The position numbers and the translations under genes were made by a program. This document shows positions 60,829-64,000 of a DNA stretch of 64,000 bases, piece after piece. Source of the stretch: Sulfurimicrobium sp964384915 (GTDB lineage Bacteria > Pseudomonadota > Gammaproteobacteria > Burkholderiales > Sulfuricellaceae); NCBI GenBank assembly GCA_964384915.1, contig CAYLMA010000016.1:3568-67567 (forward strand). The letters are read 5' to 3'. The first letter of the stretch is position 1. Every line of letters starts with the position of its first letter. A model generated the notes under the pieces. That model was not told where the DNA came from. It did no database searches and saw nothing but the letters and a program-made list of their open reading frames with translations.

Positions 60829-62598
60829 TCATTTTCCGCGCATGAACAACTGGTCCAGTTCGGCCATGGAGATTTCGCGCCAGGTGGGACGGCCGTGGTT
60901 GCACTGGTCGGCACGTTCGGTGGCTTCCATCTCGCGCAGCAGGGCGTTCATTTCCGGCACGCTGAGCCTGCGGTTGGCGCGCACCGAGGCATGGCAGGCC
61001 ATGGTGGCGAGCAGTTCATTGCGGCGCTCGGTCACCACCCGGCTGGCGCCGTATTCGCGGATTTCCTTCAGCACGTCGCGCGCCAGCAGCACCGGGTCGG
61101 AATCCTGCAGCAGCACCGGCACCGCGCGCACCGCCAGCGTGGTGGGCGAAAGCGCGGCCAGTTCGAAGCCCAGCTCGCCCAAGGCTTCCCGGCTTTCCTC
61201 GGCGGCGGCCACTTCGAGCTGCGTGGCGTGGAAGGACACCGGGATCAGCAGCGGCTGCGCGCTCATGGCATGCTGCTCCATCGCCGCCTTGAGCCGCTCG
61301 TAGGTGACCCGCTCGTGCGCCGCGTGCATGTCCACGATGATCAGGCCGCGCACGCTCTGAGAAAGAATGTACACGCCATGGAGCTGGGCCATGGCATAGC
61401 CCAGCGGCGGCACCTCCGGCTCGGGCGCGGCTTCGGGCTGCGTGAATGCCGGCTCGGGCCGGGCGATCTGGCCGAACAGGGTGTGGTAGAGATTGCTGCG
61501 TTCCTCCACGCCCAGCGGCATGCGCGTCTGCGTGGCATAGGTGGGTGACGGCGCATAGGGGGATGCGGCTTGCGCAGAAGAGAATGAAGGCTGCTCCGCC
61601 TGGCGCGTGGCGATGGGCGCCGCCAGCGCCTTGTTGAGCGCGTGGTAGATCAACTGGTGCACCGCGCGCGATTCGCGGAAACGCACCTCGATCTTGCTGG
61701 GATGCACATTGACGTCCACCATCTCCGGCTCCAGCTCGATGAACAGGACGAAGGCCGGGTGGCGGTCGTGGTGCAGGATGTCCTTGTAGGCTTCGCGGAT
61801 GGCATGGGAAACCAGCTTGTCGCGCACGAAGCGGCCATTGACGTAGACGTACTGCGCATCGCGGCTGCCGCGGGTGAAGCCCGGCAGCCCCGCCATTCCG
61901 TGCAGGCGCAGGCCGCCCGCGCCCTCGTCGAGCTGCACCGAGGCGGCAGCGAACTCCTCGCCCAGCACCGCTGAGGCGCGCTGCACCAGCCGGGCCGGCG
62001 GCAACTGCCAGATCTTGCGCCCGTTGTGCTGCAGGCCGAAAGCCACGTCGGGGCGGCTGATCGCCATGCGGCGCAGGGCCTCCTCGCAATGCGCATATTC
62101 GGTCGCCTCGGTCTTGAGGAACTTGCGCCGCGCCGGGGTGTTGAAATAGATGTCCTGCATCTCCACCACCGTCCCGGCTTCCAGCGCCGCCGGCTGCAGG
62201 CCGGAAAGTTCGCCCCCGGCCGCCTCCATGCGCCAGGCATGGCGCTCGCCCTGCCTGCGGCTGGTGAGCGCCAGGCGCGAAATCGCCGCCATGCTGGCCA
62301 GCGCCTCGCCGCGGAACCCCAGGCTCTTCACCCGCTCCAGGTCGTCGAGGCTGGCGATCTTGCTGGTGGCATGGCGCGACAAGGCCAGGCGCAGCTCGTC
62401 GCGCGTGATGCCGGAACCATTGTCCGCCACGCGCAGGGATTTCACCCCGCCCTGCTGCAACTGCACCGAAATCTCGCCGCTGCCCGCGTCCAGGCTGTTT
62501 TCCAGCAGCTCCTTCAAGGCCGAGGCGGGGCGCTCGACCACCTCGCCGGCGGCGATCTGGTTGATGAGAAGGTCGGATAGAAGATGGATGGAAGACAT
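60829..62598 (-). CDS. mutL: MutL, mismatch-repair ATPase with endonuclease motif
   Basis: 589 residues. GHKL motifs ELLENSLDAGSGEI, VADNGSGI, RGEALASMAAIS, and the DMHAAHERVTYERL segment that fits the DQHA(X)2E(X)4E endonuclease site of methyl-independent MutL. C-terminal QCNHGRPTWREIS zinc/metal loop also fits. So strand discrimination probably does not rely on Dam/MutH. The long P/A/E-rich linker is about residues 335-390. Start ATG 62598. Confidence 0.96.
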   Translation of the reverse strand: MSSIHLLSDLLINQIAAGEVVERPASALKELLENSLDAGSGEISVQLQQGGVKSLRVADNGSGITRDELRLALSRHATSKIASLDDLERVKSLGFRGEALASMAAISRLALTSRRQGERHAWRMEAAGGELSGLQPAALEAGTVVEMQDIYFNTPARRKFLKTEATEYAHCEEALRRMAISRPDVAFGLQHNGRKIWQLPPARLVQRASAVLGEEFAAASVQLDEGAGGLRLHGMAGLPGFTRGSRDAQYVYVNGRFVRDKLVSHAIREAYKDILHHDRHPAFVLFIELEPEMVDVNVHPSKIEVRFRESRAVHQLIYHALNKALAAPIATRQAEQPSFSSAQAASPYAPSPTYATQTRMPLGVEERSNLYHTLFGQIARPEPAFTQPEAAPEPEVPPLGYAMAQLHGVYILSQSVRGLIIVDMHAAHERVTYERLKAAMEQHAMSAQPLLIPVSFHATQLEVAAAEESREALGELGFELAALSPTTLAVRAVPVLLQDSDPVLLARDVLKEIREYGASRVVTERRNELLATMACHASVRANRRLSVPEMNALLREMEATERADQCNHGRPTWREISMAELDQLFMRGK

Positions 62599-62821
62599 GA
62601 GGCGATATTATCGCACAGGCCGGGAGGAGTTCATTCTTTCCCGGCATGAGCATGGCCCAAGGCCATCTCCTGCGTGCGCAATATTCGAATCGCATTGCGC
62701 CGCATGAAATATCCTTTCACAATTCCTGAAAGGAAGATTGTCGGGCGCAAAGCAAAACCTCTGCCGGACGCGGTAGAACACGCGTTTACGAATATTGATA
62801 TTGAAATACGGGAGCATCGCC

Positions 62822-63247
62822 ATGGCTTTTAAAAATGAATACGTCCCGCCGCTGGAACAGGAAACTTCGGAGTTTTTTAGACAGGCACAGAAGACTTTAA
62901 ATGCAATGGCTGAAAGAAGAAGCAAATGGACCCTCGACCACGAGCGCGACATGGTGCTGTTCCGTAGTGGTGGGGGGCATAGCATGGAATCTGCTGGTGA
63001 GGACTACTGGGGTTTTATTGACCGCAAGGGCAAGTATTCCTTCACCACGTGGATCCTGTTGGAGTCTGAAATCTCCTCGGAAGAGAATGCAATTACGCGA
63101 CAAATCGGCTTGGAATCCAGCCAGCCAGATACCGAAACCATTGCCTGCATCAAGGAGGCGCTGCGTGAATACAAAGACTGGGGTGTTTCATCGAATTACA
63201 AACGCGCCCAGTTAACGCTGCTTGACAGCAACGGCAAGGAGATTTAA
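62822..63247 (+). CDS. Hypothetical protein, 141 aa
   Basis: MAFKNEYVPPLEQETSEFFR start with GGGAG 9 nt upstream. The middle has ERDMVLFRSGGGHSMESAGE and DYWGFIDRKGKYSFTTWILLE, the end KRAQLTLLDSNGKEI. Soluble, no signal peptide. No family recognised; the sequence composition (AT content, ribosome binding site) looks genuine. It lies after mutL on the opposite strand and before the inverted-repeat element. Confidence 0.6.
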   Translation: MAFKNEYVPPLEQETSEFFRQAQKTLNAMAERRSKWTLDHERDMVLFRSGGGHSMESAGEDYWGFIDRKGKYSFTTWILLESEISSEENAITRQIGLESSQPDTETIACIKEALREYKDWGVSSNYKRAQLTLLDSNGKEI

Positions 63248-63275
63248 GCATGCTGACAAAGGTTCAAGTGTAGGG

Positions 63276-63930
63276 CGTAATAACCAACGGGCATTACGCC
63301 GCATATGGTGAAACATAGCTATTTGGTGCGCTTCGCGGGTATTTGCTTGCCGGGGGCAGCCCGGCGGCTGTTTACCTTTCTTGCTTCGCCAAGAAAGGTA
63401 AACCAAAGAAGGCGAACCCCATCCACCGCCCCCTTCGGGGGTACCCTGCGCTGCTCGCCAAGCCGGGCGGCTGCGGAACTCGCGCTGCGCGCTCAGACAG
63501 TCCTCGCCGAAGGCCCCCGGCTTGGCTGTGCTGCTCGGCGGTGGCTCAAGGGGAATTTGGAGCGACCCCACGCTCCCAGATAAAACATTAGGTCTTGGCG
63601 CCCCCCAGCTTCCCCACTGCGCCGCTTCGGTTTGGCAAACAAATTGGGGGGGTGTCGGCTGCGCCCTGTCTGAGCTCCGCGGCAGGGCACGGTTTGTGTG
63701 CCCTGCTAGGGCGAGTTGCGCAGACGCCCAATTTGTTTGCCAAACCGAAGGAACCCGTAGGGCGGCGCAGTGGGGTCGCCTTCTTTTGGTTAACTTTTCT
63801 TGGCGAAGCAAGAAAAGTGACCCGCTTGCCGGGCGGCCCCGGCACCCAAAAAATATGCGCAAAGCGCATTCAAACTTTGCAGCGGGCGTGTGACACAAAA
63901 ACCAACTGGCATTGCGCCGCATATAGTCAA
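63276..63930. repeat. Composite element: nested long inverted repeats between imperfect direct repeats
   Basis: No gene is supported from 63248 to 64000; frames on both strands mirror the palindromes. Outer arms share 20 identical bases with CTTGCTTCGCCAAG (63377-63396) and its inverse (63796-63815). Inside, 24-bp perfect arms run 63625-63648 and 63727-63750 (core GGTTTGGCAAACAAATTGGG), then GCAGGGCAC/GTGCCCTGC (63682-63690, 63698-63706). Direct copies of an ACCAAC-GGCATT-CGCCGCATAT pattern lie at 63285-63306 and 63900-63923. A GCATTGCGCCGCATGA variant is at 62692-62707. Confidence 0.7.
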
Positions 63931-64000
63931 TATGGAACGTAGAGCAATCGGCATAGGGGACGGCCATTCTGGGCCGTACCCCTGCCACACCACCCGGCAT

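Noticed and set aside
61016..62695. Long 559-codon frame overlapping mutL
   Set aside because: Shadow frame; Arg, Ala, Gly and Pro dominate and no motif is present, while mutL in the other frame is complete.
63212..64000. Minus-strand frame of 262 codons, and plus-strand frames in the same place
   Set aside because: They are read through palindromes and share the same repeated bases on both strands; no family resemblance or ribosome binding site.

Overview
The window is a high-GC bacterial chromosome segment with a densely packed, mostly housekeeping gene content. Several features point to a sulfur-oxidising betaproteobacterium of the Nitrosomonadales/Gallionellales/Sulfuricellaceae kind. 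These are a QmoA-QmoB-HdrC-HdrB electron-transfer cluster, a tandem TusA sulfur-carrier protein, an EarP/EF-P(Arg32) pair, PPi-dependent phosphofructokinase next to a proton-pumping pyrophosphatase, and aconitase B. The taxonomic assignment is an inference from gene families; no 16S gene is present.

Layout. 1-9022 (all minus strand): a type I-E CRISPR-Cas operon, cas3, cse1, cse2, cas7, cas5, cas6e and then cas1, which runs off the left edge. Two things interrupt it. (a) Between cas6e and cas1 sits a Phd/UPF0175-type antitoxin and a PIN-domain toxin with a palindromic operator. (b) Between cas3 and cse1 lies what I consider the most interesting object here, a CreTA/CreR-like module. It has a one-spacer mini-CRISPR (two degenerate I-E repeats, 6037-6125) with its own promoter and terminator on the plus strand. 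The spacer matches, next to an AAG PAM, a site that touches the -35 box of the opposing promoter. That promoter drives a previously unannotated 37-codon hydrophobic ORF followed by cse1 and the rest of the cas operon. 9328-12832: unknown 511-aa protein, fliW, hemN. 12953-15358: a Ser/Thr kinase-HDOD-GAF fusion. 15422-19782: clpS-clpA-earP-efp. 20006-25675: csp, icd, rluE, nudJ, a secreted protein, mnmA, a CinA-type protein, a GST. 25688-31778: acnB, dut, coaBC, radC, a flavodoxin-fold reductase, rpmB, rpmG.

31872-38652: CNP1-like protein, moxR-DUF58-tgpA operon, a Zn-ribbon Nudix hydrolase, phosphomannomutase. 38653-44157: a small conserved protein and the qmoA-qmoB-hdrC-hdrB cluster. 44420-50401: phosphodiesterase and a pyrophosphate-centred set (ppa, hppA, pfp, adk) with two small unknowns. 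50539-53613: kdsB, Trm112-like, lpxK, exbD, exbB. 53778-62598: tandem TusA, xseA with a coiled-coil membrane protein, two glycine-rich secreted proteins, an OmpR/EnvZ-type two-component system, miaA, mutL. 62822-64000: one unknown gene and a ~600-bp intergenic element made of nested long inverted repeats.

Several intergenic gaps contain 60-140-bp imperfect palindromes built from short iterated units (28.3, 32.6, 45.0, 51.3, 60.7 kb); one of them abuts and may have altered the 5' end of kdsB. No tRNA, rRNA, insertion sequence or full multi-spacer CRISPR array was recognised.
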